Below, in pieces: positions 26,504 through 35,213 of a DNA stretch of 64,000 nt (its first letter is position 1; each line of letters begins with the position of its first letter). Under the pieces are notes generated by a model. The model worked only from the letters and a program-made list of their open reading frames with translations. It did no database searches and had not been told where the DNA came from. Source of the stretch: Asticcacaulis sp. MM231 (GTDB lineage: Bacteria > Pseudomonadota > Alphaproteobacteria > Caulobacterales > Caulobacteraceae); contig NZ_OZ075108.1 of assembly GCF_964186625.1 (NCBI RefSeq), positions 1,922,001 through 1,986,000 of the forward strand. The letters run 5' to 3'. Both the position numbers and the translations under genes were made by a program.

Positions 26504-27847
26504 ATGAATCATCAGGCCGGCACAATCAAAGACGCAGCACGAAAGATCATCGATTACCGCATGTTCTGGCGCTGGCATTTCTATGCCGGCCTGGTATGCC
26601 TTCCCTTTATCATTATTCTGTCGATCACAGGGCCGATCTACCTCTTCAAGCCGCAGATAGAAGCCTTCATTGAAGCGCGCTACGATCATCTGGCCTTTAG
26701 CGGCGCGCCGCAATCGGCTGAGGCGATGGTGAAGGCCGCCATAGCGGCCGTGCCGGGCTCTCGCTTCAAGACCATTGAGGTACGGCCCGATACGCACGAC
26801 GCCGCGCGCATCACGGTGGTAAAGAACAACGAGAAAATCCGTCTCTATATCCATCCGCAAAACCTGAAGATACTGAAACAAGTACCTGAAGAGGCACGCT
26901 TTATGGAGGTCGTCAAGACTATCCACGGCGAGCTTTTCGCCGGCCGCTTCGGCGAGGTTATTGTCGAACTGGCCGCCTGCTGGGCCATCGTGATGATCCT
27001 CACCGGGCTTTATCTGTGGTGGCCCAGAAACCCAAAAAGCGAAGCCAGAGGCCTCGCCGGCCTGCTCTATCCGCGCCTTGATATGGGTAAGCGCATCTTC
27101 TGGCGCGATATCCATGCGGTGACCGGCCTCTATATTTCCGCCCTGGCGCTGTTTCTGCTGCTGACCGGTCTGCCTTGGACCTTTGTCTGGGGCAACGCCT
27201 TCAAATCGGTCCGCGCCATGGCCAGTCCGGCGCCGGTATCGCAGAGTTGGAGCCAGGGGCGCGCCGAGGAAAAGACAGCCCTGAAATCCGAAGGTGTGGC
27301 GAAGACCGATCTCAGCCGCCTCGATGCCTTGCTCGATACGTCACGCGCGCTTGATCTGCCCGCACCGGTCACCTTGGCTTCGCCTGCCAAGGGCGCAACG
27401 CTTTGGAAACTGCAATCCAACACCGGTAACCGCCCGCAGCGCGTAACCCTGATGATCGACCCAATGATGTTGGAGGTGATCAGCCGTGAGGAATTCCGTG
27501 ACAAGAAACCACTCGATCAGGCGGTTGGTTACGGCATCGCCGCGCATGAAGGGCAGTTGTTTGGGCCGATTAATCAGGCCTTGGGCGTTCTCACAGCGCT
27601 GGGCCTGATGACCCTGTGCATAAGCGCCGTCGTCATGTGGTGGCAGCGCCGGCCGGCTGACACGCTTGGCGCACCGCATATTCTGCCCGATGAACGTCTG
27701 GCGCCTGGCCTTGCCCTTATCATCATCGTACTGGGCATTTTCCTGCCGGTACTGGGTATCAGCCTGATCGTTATTGGCTTGGTCGAGTGGCTAGTGCTGC
27801 GCCGCATCCCGCGCATCCGTGGCTGGCTGGGCCTGAAAAAGGCGTAG
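26504..27847 (+). CDS. PepSY-associated membrane-helix protein (PiuB-like)
   Basis: 447 residues with four strong membrane helices: one after RMFWRWHFYAGLVCLPFIII near the start, one around 155-175 (ELAACWAIVMILTGLYLWWP), one around 210-230, and two closely spaced at the C-terminus. Histidines in RWHFYAG, IHGELF and DIHAVTG are positioned to bind haem or metal as in PiuB-type reductases. It begins 4 bases after the receptor stop, so the two are an operon. A role in reducing imported metal or siderophore at the inner membrane is inferred. Confidence 0.88.
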   Translation: MNHQAGTIKDAARKIIDYRMFWRWHFYAGLVCLPFIIILSITGPIYLFKPQIEAFIEARYDHLAFSGAPQSAEAMVKAAIAAVPGSRFKTIEVRPDTHDAARITVVKNNEKIRLYIHPQNLKILKQVPEEARFMEVVKTIHGELFAGRFGEVIVELAACWAIVMILTGLYLWWPRNPKSEARGLAGLLYPRLDMGKRIFWRDIHAVTGLYISALALFLLLTGLPWTFVWGNAFKSVRAMASPAPVSQSWSQGRAEEKTALKSEGVAKTDLSRLDALLDTSRALDLPAPVTLASPAKGATLWKLQSNTGNRPQRVTLMIDPMMLEVISREEFRDKKPLDQAVGYGIAAHEGQLFGPINQALGVLTALGLMTLCISAVVMWWQRRPADTLGAPHILPDERLAPGLALIIIVLGIFLPVLGISLIVIGLVEWLVLRRIPRIRGWLGLKKA

Positions 27848-27850
27848 CGC

Positions 27851-28021
27851 TTATGTCTTGTCCTTGTTTTTCGATTGCCCTGACTCGTTTAGGGCAATGG
27901 CTACCGCTTGCTTGCGGCTCTTCACCTTGTCGCCATGGCTGCTTTTCAGGTCGCCTTCCTTATAGGCGTGCATAACGCGCTCGACCGTATCGTCTTTGCT
28001 TTCGCCGGATTTGAGCATCAT
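27851..28021 (-). CDS. Small DUF6496-type protein
   Basis: 56 residues from the first of two ATGs at 28021, preceded by AAGGGA. It shows the DUF6496 layout: ERVMHAYKEGDLKSSHGDKVK then SRKQAVAIALNESG. It is basic and soluble. Such small proteins are found with stress and DNA-binding genes, but no function is known. The gene runs towards the PepSY gene (stops 3 bases apart) and is divergent from the acyltransferase. Confidence 0.75.
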   Translation of the reverse strand: MMLKSGESKDDTVERVMHAYKEGDLKSSHGDKVKSRKQAVAIALNESGQSKNKDKT

Positions 28022-28114
28022 GTATATCCCTTGTCTCCCCGCGAAAGGGTGTGGGACAGGGCATGAGATCTCTATGCGAAATGATAGCATCGGGCATACG
28101 GGGGTGAGGCGAAC

Positions 28115-29257
28115 ATGATCGAAAAGCGGGCCGTCGGGCCGGATATTTTGCGCGGCTTTGCCATACTTCTGGTGATGAGCTGGCATCTGCCGTGGGTCGA
28201 TTACCCGCCGCTCTTCCAGCACATCAAGGACTTCGGCTGGCTGGGCGTCGATGTCTTCTTCGTACTCAGCGGCTTCCTGATCGGCACCGAGTTACTCAAG
28301 CCTGTTCACGCCGGACAAGCACCGGATCTGCGTGTCTTCTATCTGAAACGCGCCTTCCGCATCCTGCCGGTTTTCTGGTTGATGGTCGCGATTTACGCCC
28401 TCTTCCCAACTTTACGCGAACGCGAGGCCATGTCACCGCTGTGGCGCTACCTGACCTTCACGCTCAATTTCGGTCTGGATGCAAAAACCTTCGGCACCTT
28501 TACCCACGCCTGGTCACTGTGCGTCGAGGAACACTTTTATCTCATCTTACCGGCCATGGTTCTGATCCTGCGACGTTTCAAAACGCCATGGCCGGCCATA
28601 GCTGCTGTCGCCACCCTCCTGATCGGCGGCATGGTGCTGCGTCACCATATCTGGTCGCTCTGGCACGCCGCCGGGGATGATGGCGTCAAATTCTTCACCT
28701 GGTTCTATTACCCGAGCTATACCCGACTGGATGGCCTCTTGATCGGGGTATGTATGGCGGCCCTGCGCCTGTTCTATCCTTTATCCTGGACGCAGTTCGC
28801 CAGACCGCGCTTCACCCTGCCGCTCGCCATCCTGTGCCTGGGCGTAACCGGTTATATGAACCAGATCAACGGCGTGACCCTCAGCGAAACCGGTAGCATC
28901 GTCTTTTATCCGTTGTTTAGCCTCGGCATTGCCAGCCTGCTGGCCAGTTTACTGGCAGTAGAACGACATATCCAGCCGGCACGCTGGACGGCTTTAAGTT
29001 ATATCGCGGCGATCTCCTATAGCCTCTATCTGTCGCACAAGATTGTCTTCCATCTCGACGACCTATTTATGCCAAAAGCCTGGATGACCGGCTGGAGCCA
29101 GATCGTCATCTATTATGTCACCAGCATCGCTGTTGCCAGTCTCCTTTACTTCGCTGTCGAGCGCACCTTTATGCAGATGCGCAATCGCCTGCTGGCGCGC
29201 GTGAAAAAGCCGCCTCAGAATACTGAGACGGCTTTTAAATCAATCGCTTCTGATTAA
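28115..29257 (+). CDS. Acyltransferase-3 family membrane protein
   Basis: 380 residues with about ten membrane helices. It begins with DILRGFAILLVMSWHL, whose R and H are the catalytic pair of the family, and has WLGVDVFFVLSGFLIG and TFTHAWSLCVEEHFYLILPA. Such proteins O-acetylate or succinylate surface polysaccharides or lipids at the inner membrane. No exopolysaccharide genes are adjacent. Its last codons form one arm of a bidirectional terminator. Confidence 0.9.
   Translation: MIEKRAVGPDILRGFAILLVMSWHLPWVDYPPLFQHIKDFGWLGVDVFFVLSGFLIGTELLKPVHAGQAPDLRVFYLKRAFRILPVFWLMVAIYALFPTLREREAMSPLWRYLTFTLNFGLDAKTFGTFTHAWSLCVEEHFYLILPAMVLILRRFKTPWPAIAAVATLLIGGMVLRHHIWSLWHAAGDDGVKFFTWFYYPSYTRLDGLLIGVCMAALRLFYPLSWTQFARPRFTLPLAILCLGVTGYMNQINGVTLSETGSIVFYPLFSLGIASLLASLLAVERHIQPARWTALSYIAAISYSLYLSHKIVFHLDDLFMPKAWMTGWSQIVIYYVTSIAVASLLYFAVERTFMQMRNRLLARVKKPPQNTETAFKSIASD
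29205..29236. terminator. Bidirectional terminator embedded in the end of the acyltransferase gene
   Basis: Arms AAAAGCCGCCTCAG and CTGAGACGGCTTTT, 14 bases with one wobble, and a 4-base loop. It has A-rich and T-rich ends, so it works in both directions, for the plus-strand acyltransferase and the minus-strand lpdA ending at 29262. It lies entirely within coding sequence. Confidence 0.8.
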
Positions 29258-29261
29258 TTCT

Positions 29262-30662
29262 TTACAGGTTAATCATACGACCATCGGCGTCGAGCGACGC
29301 TTCGAGGATGGCTTCCGACATGGTCGGGTGCGGGAAGACGGTGCCTTGCAGGTCTTCTTCCGTCGCTTCCATGGTGATGGCGAGGCAGAAGCCCTGCACC
29401 ATTTCCGTGACGTTGGCGCCGATCAGGTGAGCGCCCAGAAGCGCGCCGGTCTTCTTGTCGAAGATCACCTTCACGAAGCCGCCCGGCTCGCCGGCGGCGA
29501 TCGCCTTGCCGTTAGCCTTGAACGGGAAGCGGCCGATCTTGACGTCCAGACCCTTTTCCTTGGCGCCCTGTTCGGTGATACCGACCGACGCAACTTCCGG
29601 CGTGGCGTAGGTGCAGCCAGGGATCGGCGGATTGAGGTTCGACAGCTTCTTGCCGGCGATATAGTCGGCGGCGTGAACGGCTTCATGGCTTGCCTTGTGG
29701 GCCAGCCAGGGCGGTCCGGCGCAGTCGCCGATGGCGTACAGGCCCTTGACGTTGGTCTTGCCGTGGCTGTCGTTTTTCAGGTGGCCGCGGTCCATTTCGA
29801 CACCCAGGGCCTCAAGGCCGAGGTTTTCGGTGTTGGCGACGATACCGACGGCGACGATGCAGCCTTCAGCTTCAAGAACTTCCGACTTGCCACCGACCTC
29901 GACCGAGACCTTGACGCTGGAAGCGGATTTTTCAACCTTGGTCACCTTGGCGCCAATGCGGAACTTGAAGCCGCGCTTTTCAAAGGCCTTCTGGGCCTCA
30001 TCGGAGACTTCCTTGTCCTCGACCGGCAGGATGCGATCGAGCGCTTCGACCACGGTCACCTCCGCGCCGAGCGAGCGGTAGAAGGAGGCGAACTCGATGC
30101 CGATGGCGCCGGAGCCGATGACGACGAGCGACTTCGGCATACGGTTGGGCGTCAGAGCGTTGCGGTAGGTCCAAATGCGATCGCCGTCAGACACCGCGCC
30201 GATGGCGGGTATCTCACGGGCGCGTGCACCGACAGCCAGCATTACATTCTTGGCCTCGACGACCTGCTCACCGCCCTTACTAAGCTTGACGGTGACTTTC
30301 GGTGCGTCCTTGCCGGGGGAAAGCGTGGCGAAGCCTTCGATCACATCGATCTTGTTCTTCTTCATCAGGTAGCCGACGCCGCTGTTGAGTTGCTTGGCCA
30401 CGGCGCGCGAGCGGGCAATGACCTTCTCAAAATCGTAGGCGGGCTTTTCACCGCTCAGACCGTAGTCCGAAAGGTGGTTGATTTTATCGAACACTTCGGC
30501 GGATTTCAGCAGCGCCTTGGTGGGGATACAGCCCCAGTTCAGGCAGATGCCGCCTAAGAGTTCGCGCTCGACAATGGCGACCTTGAGGCCGTTTTGCGAC
30601 GCACGGATAGCGCCTTCATAACCGCCGGGGCCGGAACCGATAACAACGAGATCATAAGTCAT
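29262..30662 (-). CDS. lpdA: Dihydrolipoyl dehydrogenase (E3)
   Basis: 466 residues. The FAD-binding VVIGSGPGGYEGAIRASQ, the redox disulphide GGICLNWGCIPTKALL, the NAD site VVIGSGAIGIEFASFY, and the C-terminal HPTMSEAILEASLDADG with the catalytic His-Glu pair are all present. It reoxidises dihydrolipoyl groups of the pyruvate dehydrogenase complex. It is the last gene of pdhA-pdhB-pdhC-lpdA, 13 bases after pdhC. Confidence 0.97.
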   Translation of the reverse strand: MTYDLVVIGSGPGGYEGAIRASQNGLKVAIVERELLGGICLNWGCIPTKALLKSAEVFDKINHLSDYGLSGEKPAYDFEKVIARSRAVAKQLNSGVGYLMKKNKIDVIEGFATLSPGKDAPKVTVKLSKGGEQVVEAKNVMLAVGARAREIPAIGAVSDGDRIWTYRNALTPNRMPKSLVVIGSGAIGIEFASFYRSLGAEVTVVEALDRILPVEDKEVSDEAQKAFEKRGFKFRIGAKVTKVEKSASSVKVSVEVGGKSEVLEAEGCIVAVGIVANTENLGLEALGVEMDRGHLKNDSHGKTNVKGLYAIGDCAGPPWLAHKASHEAVHAADYIAGKKLSNLNPPIPGCTYATPEVASVGITEQGAKEKGLDVKIGRFPFKANGKAIAAGEPGGFVKVIFDKKTGALLGAHLIGANVTEMVQGFCLAITMEATEEDLQGTVFPHPTMSEAILEASLDADGRMINL

Positions 30663-30675
30663 GGAAATCAGTCCT

Positions 30676-31971
30676 TTACGCCAGCATCTTAATCGGATCT
30701 TCGAGCAGGTTCTTCAGCGCCGTGATATACTTGGCGCCAATGGAACCGTCGACGACGCGGTGATCGCAGGTCAGGGTCACAGTCATGACCGTGGCCACAG
30801 CCAGCACACCGGATCTGACGACCGGGCGCTGTTCGCCAGCGCCGACCGACAGGATGCATCCCTGCGGTTCGTTGATGATCGACGCGAACTGCTTGATGCC
30901 GAACATGCCGAGGTTGGACACCGAGAAGGTGCCGCCCTGGAATTCTTCCGGCTTCAGCTTGCGATCACGGGCGCGCGCCGCCAGATCCTTGGTCTCTTTG
31001 GCGATCTGCGACAGGGACTTGGTTTCGGCCTTGCGGATGATCGGGGTGATCAGGCCGCCATCGATGGCCACGGCCATGGCGACATCGGCGTTATGGTGCA
31101 TGGCGATGCCTTCGGGCGTGAAGGAAGCGTTGGCTTCCGGCACAACTTTAAGCGCCAGTGCGACGGCCTTGATGACGATGTCATTGACCGAGACCTTGAC
31201 GCCTTGCGATTCCAGCGCGGTGTTGATCTTGGTGCGGGCGGCCAGCAGGTTGTCGAGTTCGATATCGACGGTCAGCGGGAAGTGCGGCACATCACGGAAG
31301 CTGTCGGTCAGGCGACGCGCGATAACCTTGCGCATACCGTCGAGCGGCACGAGATCGTAGGAACCGGCGGGAATGCCCATCTGCTCCAGCGATTGCGCCT
31401 TGCGCGGCTCGGCAGCAGCTGTGCCAGCCGAAGCGGCAGGCGCCGCCTTGCCGGTGCCGGAAGCCAGAGCGGCTTCGATGTCGCGTTTGATCACGCGGCC
31501 ATGCGGACCAGAGCCGGTGATGGCCTTGAGGTCGAGCTTGTTGATCTCGGCCAGACGACGGGCTAGAGGAGACGCCGCGACGCGTGCGCCAGAAGCAGCA
31601 GGTGCTGGAGCGCTTGCGGCAACAGGGGTAGCAGCTACCGGTGCCGAGGCAACCGGCGCAGGTGCCGCGGCGGCCTTGGGCGCCTCAGCGGCAGCGGCTT
31701 TCGGGGCAGGCTTGGCGTCGCCGCCAGCCATTCCTTCACTTTTTAGGCGAGCGATCGGCGTATTGACCTTCACGCCTTCGGTGCCGGCTTCGACGAGGAT
31801 GGCCTCGATCGTGCCTTCATCGACGGCTTCGACTTCCATCGTCGCCTTGTCGGTTTCGATTTCCGCGATCACGTCACCGGCGGCGACGGTATCGCCAACC
31901 TTGACGTGCCACTTGGCCAGAATGCCCTCTTCCATCGTAGGCGAAAGGGCCGGCATTAAAATATCGGTCAT
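30676..31971 (-). CDS. pdhC: Pyruvate dehydrogenase E2 (dihydrolipoamide acetyltransferase)
   Basis: 431 residues: one lipoyl domain (residues 1-76, lipoyl-lysine in [13 protein letters not shown]), an Ala/Pro-rich hinge, a peripheral subunit-binding domain ([19 protein letters not shown]), a second hinge, and the catalytic domain ending in [14 protein letters not shown] with the His and Asp of the active site. It transfers acetyl groups to CoA and forms the core of the complex. Its lipoyl domain is nearly identical to that of PdhB. Confidence 0.96.
   Translation of the reverse strand: MTDILMPALSPTMEEGILAKWHVKVGDTVAAGDVIAEIETDKATMEVEAVDEGTIEAILVEAGTEGVKVNTPIARLKSEGMAGGDAKPAPKAAAAEAPKAAAAPAPVASAPVAATPVAASAPAPAASGARVAASPLARRLAEINKLDLKAITGSGPHGRVIKRDIEAALASGTGKAAPAASAGTAAAEPRKAQSLEQMGIPAGSYDLVPLDGMRKVIARRLTDSFRDVPHFPLTVDIELDNLLAARTKINTALESQGVKVSVNDIVIKAVALALKVVPEANASFTPEGIAMHHNADVAMAVAIDGGLITPIIRKAETKSLSQIAKETKDLAARARDRKLKPEEFQGGTFSVSNLGMFGIKQFASIINEPQGCILSVGAGEQRPVVRSGVLAVATVMTVTLTCDHRVVDGSIGAKYITALKNLLEDPIKMLA
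31747..31971 (-). repeat. Lipoyl-domain repeat, copy in pdhC
   Basis: The first 75 codons of pdhC match the first 75 codons of pdhB (33103-33327) closely at the DNA as well as protein level. Both proteins begin [16 protein letters not shown] and share [17 protein letters not shown]. Confidence 0.85.
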
Positions 31972-31983
31972 GCGGGTCTTCCC

Positions 31984-33327
31984 TTACTTGTACGTGACTT
32001 GCTTGACGGCGGCGATGATCTTCTCAACGCTGGGCACAGTCAGAGCTTCGAGGTTGGCGGCGTAAGGCATCGGCACGTCTTCCTGGTGGACACGGGCGGG
32101 CGGGGCATCGAGATCATCGAAGGCCTCGGCGGTGACGCGCGCGGCGATTTCAGCGCCAACGCCCATCGGGCCCCAGCCTTCTTCTACGGTGACCAGACGG
32201 TTGGTCTTCTTCACCGAAGCGATGACCGTGTCGGTGTCGAGCGGACGCAGGGTGCGCAGGTTGACGACTTCGACATCAATGCCTTCGGCGGCCAGTTGCT
32301 CGGCGGCTTTCAGGGCGAAACCAACCATGCGCGAGTGGGCGACGATGGTGACGTCGGCGCCGGTGCGCTGGATCTTGGCCTTACCGATCGGCAGGACGAA
32401 ATCCTCAACATCGGGGATGTCGAATTCGAGGCCGTACATCATTTCGTGTTCAAGGAACACGACCGGGTTCGGATCGCGGATGGCGGCTTTCAGCAGGCCC
32501 TTGGCGTCGGCGGCATCGTAAGGGGCGATGACCTTGAGGCCGGGGATCTGGGCGTACCAGGCGCTGTAGTCCTGGCTGTGCTGGGCGCCGACGCGGGCGG
32601 CCGCGCCGTTCGGACCGCGATAAACGATAGACGACTTGATCTGGCCGCCGGACATATAGAGCGTCTTGGCGGATGAATTGAGAATATGATCAATGGCTTG
32701 CATGGCGAAGTTAAACGTCATGAATTCGATGATCGGCTTGAGGCCGGTCATGGCCGCGCCAGCGCCGATACCAGCAAAGCCCATTTCCGTGATCGGCGTA
32801 TCGATGACCCGGCGGTCACCGAATTCTTCGAGCAGACCGCGCGACACCTTGTAGGCGCCTTGATATTGCGCGACTTCTTCCCCCATGAGGAAGACCTTGT
32901 CGTCGCGGCGCATTTCTTCGGCCATGGCGTCACGCAGGGCGTCGCGCACGGTGATCCTGACGGTCGGCGTGCCTTCGGGGATTTCCGGGTCGCTCTGCGG
33001 CTTGGCGGCGACAGGCGCAGCTTCGGCGGCAGGCGCTTCGGTTTTTGCTTCCGGCGGAGCGGCGGCAGGCGCCGGTGCAGCCGATGATGTACCACCCTCA
33101 AGGCGGGCGATCACCGAATTGACCTTGACGCCTTCGGTGCCAGCTTCAATCAACAGGGCTTCGATCTTGCCTTCATCGACGGCTTCGACTTCCATCGTTG
33201 CCTTGTCGGTTTCAATTTCAGCGATCACATCGCCGGCGGCTACGGTATCGCCAACCTTGACGAGCCATTTGGACAGGGTGCCCTCTTCCATGGTCGGCGA
33301 GAGCGCGGGCATAAGAATATCGGTCAT
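31984..33327 (-). CDS. pdhB: Pyruvate dehydrogenase E1 beta with N-terminal lipoyl domain
   Basis: 447 residues. Residues 1-76 are a lipoyl domain ([13 protein letters not shown]), then a Pro/Ala-rich linker, then the E1-beta fold from about residue 125 ([25 protein letters not shown]) with [21 protein letters not shown]-type loops and the C-terminal transketolase-C domain. A lipoyl domain on E1 beta is a known alphaproteobacterial arrangement. It lies 3 bases after pdhA. Confidence 0.96.
   Translation of the reverse strand: MTDILMPALSPTMEEGTLSKWLVKVGDTVAAGDVIAEIETDKATMEVEAVDEGKIEALLIEAGTEGVKVNSVIARLEGGTSSAAPAPAAAPPEAKTEAPAAEAAPVAAKPQSDPEIPEGTPTVRITVRDALRDAMAEEMRRDDKVFLMGEEVAQYQGAYKVSRGLLEEFGDRRVIDTPITEMGFAGIGAGAAMTGLKPIIEFMTFNFAMQAIDHILNSSAKTLYMSGGQIKSSIVYRGPNGAAARVGAQHSQDYSAWYAQIPGLKVIAPYDAADAKGLLKAAIRDPNPVVFLEHEMMYGLEFDIPDVEDFVLPIGKAKIQRTGADVTIVAHSRMVGFALKAAEQLAAEGIDVEVVNLRTLRPLDTDTVIASVKKTNRLVTVEEGWGPMGVGAEIAARVTAEAFDDLDAPPARVHQEDVPMPYAANLEALTVPSVEKIIAAVKQVTYK
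33103..33327 (-). repeat. Lipoyl-domain repeat, copy in pdhB
   Basis: Partner of the copy at 31747-31971. The two direct repeats lie about 1.36 kb apart in the same orientation, so recombination between them could fuse the lipoyl domain of one gene onto the other. Confidence 0.85.
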
Positions 33328-33330
33328 GGA

Positions 33331-34353
33331 TCAGGCTTCCAGATAGACGTCGGTGTACAGTTCGGACGGATCGGGCTCAGGGCTGGTCTGGGCGAATTCA
33401 ACCGCCTCCAGCACGATGGCCTTGATCTCGTTGTCGATGGTTTTGATATCGTCTTCGCTCACGCCGGCTTGTTGCAGCATGGTCTTGACGTGATCAATCG
33501 GGTCGCGCGTCGTCTTGACCTCGTCGACCTCTTCCTTGGAACGGTACTTGGCCGGATCGGACATCGAGTGACCGCGATAACGGTAGGTCTTCATCTCTAA
33601 GATGTAGGGGCCCTTGCCGGAACGGGCGTGCTCGGCGGCGCGTTCGGCGGCTTCCTTGACGGCGAACACGTCCATACCATCGACCGTTTCACCGGGAATG
33701 CCGAAGGACGAGCCGCGTTGCGACAGATTGACCGTAGCCGAAGCGCGGGCCAGCGCGGTGCCCATGGCGTATTCGTTGTTTTCGATCACATATACGACCG
33801 GCAGCTTCCAGAGCTGGGCCATGTTGAAGCTCTCGTAAACCTGGCCCTGGTTGGCGGCGCCGTCACCGAAGTAGGTGAAGGAGACATTGCCGTTTTGCTT
33901 GTAGAAGTCGGCGAAGGCCAGACCGGTGCCGAGGGATACCTGCGCACCGACGATGCCGTGACCGCCGAAGAAGCCGGTCTCGATGTCGAACATGTGCATC
34001 GAACCGCCCTTGCCTTTCGACGAACCGCCGGAACGTCCGGTCAGTTCGGCCATGACGGCGTTGGGGTCCATGCCGGCGGCCAGCATGTGGCCGTGGTCAC
34101 GATAGCCGGTGATCACCTGATCGCCGTCCTTCGAGGCGGCTTCCATGCCAACAGCGACAGCTTCCTGGCCGATATAGAGGTGGCAGAAACCACCGATCAG
34201 GCCCATGCCGTAGAGCTGGCCGGCACGCTCTTCAAAGCGGCGGATCAGCACCATTTGGCGATAATATTTCAGCAGGTCGTCCCTGGAGACATTGCTCAGC
34301 TTTTTGCCACTATCGGTCTTGCTGTCTTTCTGGGCGGCACGCGCCATGGACAT
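33331..34353 (-). CDS. pdhA: Pyruvate dehydrogenase E1 alpha
   Basis: 340 residues. It has the thiamine pyrophosphate motif GDGAANQGQVYESFNMAQLW, the arginine/histidine loop YRYRGHSMSDPAKYRS next to the active site, and the GFCHLYIGQEAVAVG stretch. With PdhB it decarboxylates pyruvate and acetylates E2. Two start codons (34353 and 34347) are possible. First gene of the PDH operon, downstream of ftsB across a 172-base gap. Confidence 0.96.
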   Translation of the reverse strand: MSMARAAQKDSKTDSGKKLSNVSRDDLLKYYRQMVLIRRFEERAGQLYGMGLIGGFCHLYIGQEAVAVGMEAASKDGDQVITGYRDHGHMLAAGMDPNAVMAELTGRSGGSSKGKGGSMHMFDIETGFFGGHGIVGAQVSLGTGLAFADFYKQNGNVSFTYFGDGAANQGQVYESFNMAQLWKLPVVYVIENNEYAMGTALARASATVNLSQRGSSFGIPGETVDGMDVFAVKEAAERAAEHARSGKGPYILEMKTYRYRGHSMSDPAKYRSKEEVDEVKTTRDPIDHVKTMLQQAGVSEDDIKTIDNEIKAIVLEAVEFAQTSPEPDPSELYTDVYLEA

Positions 34354-34525
34354 CTCCCATTACAAAAACTATGGCCGGTGTATCGCCGGCTTAAAAATGG
34401 CGGCACTTTTAGCGGTGGCGCGCCGGGTTCTGTCGCCCGGGCCTTACATGGTGCGCGCACATCGCAAATCAAAGGCACACTTCCTTTATGAGAAGCCTGC
34501 CTTCGCGTAAAGAGCTAAAGACTGA

Positions 34526-34840
34526 TCAGGAGTTAGCGTTCTGGACGATAGGTCCACGAATAACGTAGGCCTTGGGCTCGGAAAGGCCCAAAAGCACGCG
34601 CGCACGCTCTTCAAGTAAATCCTTGGAGAGGTTGTCGGTACGCAAGTATTTGGCGCGCGCTTCCAGATCAGCACGTTCGGTTTTGAGTTGTGCGAGCTGC
34701 TGCTCCTTGACAACCAGGTCACGATCACGCGATTCCTGAGAAAAGAACCCTTTGTCGCCGGTCAGATACTGAACGCATACATAGGTGAGCACGAGTGTGA
34801 TAATAGCGGTGGGCAAATACGGCCTCAATCGGAACAACAC
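34526..34840 (-). CDS. ftsB: FtsB/DivIC-type cell division protein
   Basis: 104 residues from a GTG. One membrane helix (about 8-25) is followed by a coiled coil (SRDRDLVVKEQQLAQLKTERADLEARAKYL) and a short tail with DLLEERARVLLGLSEP. FtsB forms a complex with FtsL and FtsQ at the division septum. Position next to pdhA and near eno is common in alphaproteobacteria. Confidence 0.88.
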   Translation of the reverse strand: MLFRLRPYLPTAIITLVLTYVCVQYLTGDKGFFSQESRDRDLVVKEQQLAQLKTERADLEARAKYLRTDNLSKDLLEERARVLLGLSEPKAYVIRGPIVQNANS

Positions 34841-34898
34841 TATTTGAGCCCTTTCTGGACTGCGCTAACACGTGGAGGCCATTTTTGAGCCTTCGCAG

Positions 34899-34913
34899 TT
34901 AACATAGTGTTAC
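34899..34913. promoter_or_regulatory. CtrA-like box upstream of ftsB
   Basis: TTAA, 7 bases, TTAC: one base from the TTAA-N7-TTAA consensus of the cell-cycle regulator CtrA in Caulobacteraceae, about 60 bases upstream of the ftsB start. A one-off match in an AT-rich stretch, so weak evidence. Confidence 0.35.
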
Positions 34914-35165
34914 CAAACATGTCGGCGCACACAGAAGAATTTATCGAAACAGCGTTCGCAAAAGACTGATTTATCACGGCGTTTTTATCATTGTTGTCAA
35001 AACTTGAAGGATGACACAGGGCTGGAAGCCAAAGGTCTCGCACAAGACCGATTCCATGCCGCTGCCTTGCCCCTGCTTTTAGGTCAAAACGGTTAACCAA
35101 CACTCACCATAGCGGACGAAATTAGCGGCTTGCCCGATATAGACGTTTGGGTTTAGTTTGCAAAA

Positions 35166-35181
35166 TGTAATCGGTTACAAT
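35166..35181 (+). promoter_or_regulatory. LacI-type operator overlapping a -10 element
   Basis: TGTAATCGGTTACA (35166-35179) is a near-palindrome with 5-base arms TGTAA/TTACA and a CG at its centre, the form of LacI/GalR-family operators. It overlaps a good -10 TACAAT (35176-35181); the -35 is poor, as for a regulated promoter. It lies 33 bases upstream of the NagX-like gene. Confidence 0.6.
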
Positions 35182-35213
35182 GCCTGATAGCCGAGAGAGA
35201 GGGGGAAATCGCT

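Larger units (their letters stand above)
34841..35213. other. Divergent intergenic region between ftsB and the NagX-like gene
   Basis: 373 bases without a convincing gene; an 87-codon minus-strand frame at 34840-35103 lacks any recognisable domain or ribosome-binding site. It carries the control sites of both neighbours: a CtrA-like box on the ftsB side and a LacI-type operator on the other. Confidence 0.6.

Noticed and set aside
29328..30557. 409-codon open frame antisense to lpdA
   Set aside because: It is the mirror of a strongly conserved gene in a GC-rich codon pattern; its translation has no domain and no ribosome-binding site.
34840..35103. 87-codon minus-strand frame upstream of ftsB
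   Set aside because: No domain, no ribosome-binding site, and it covers the likely control region.
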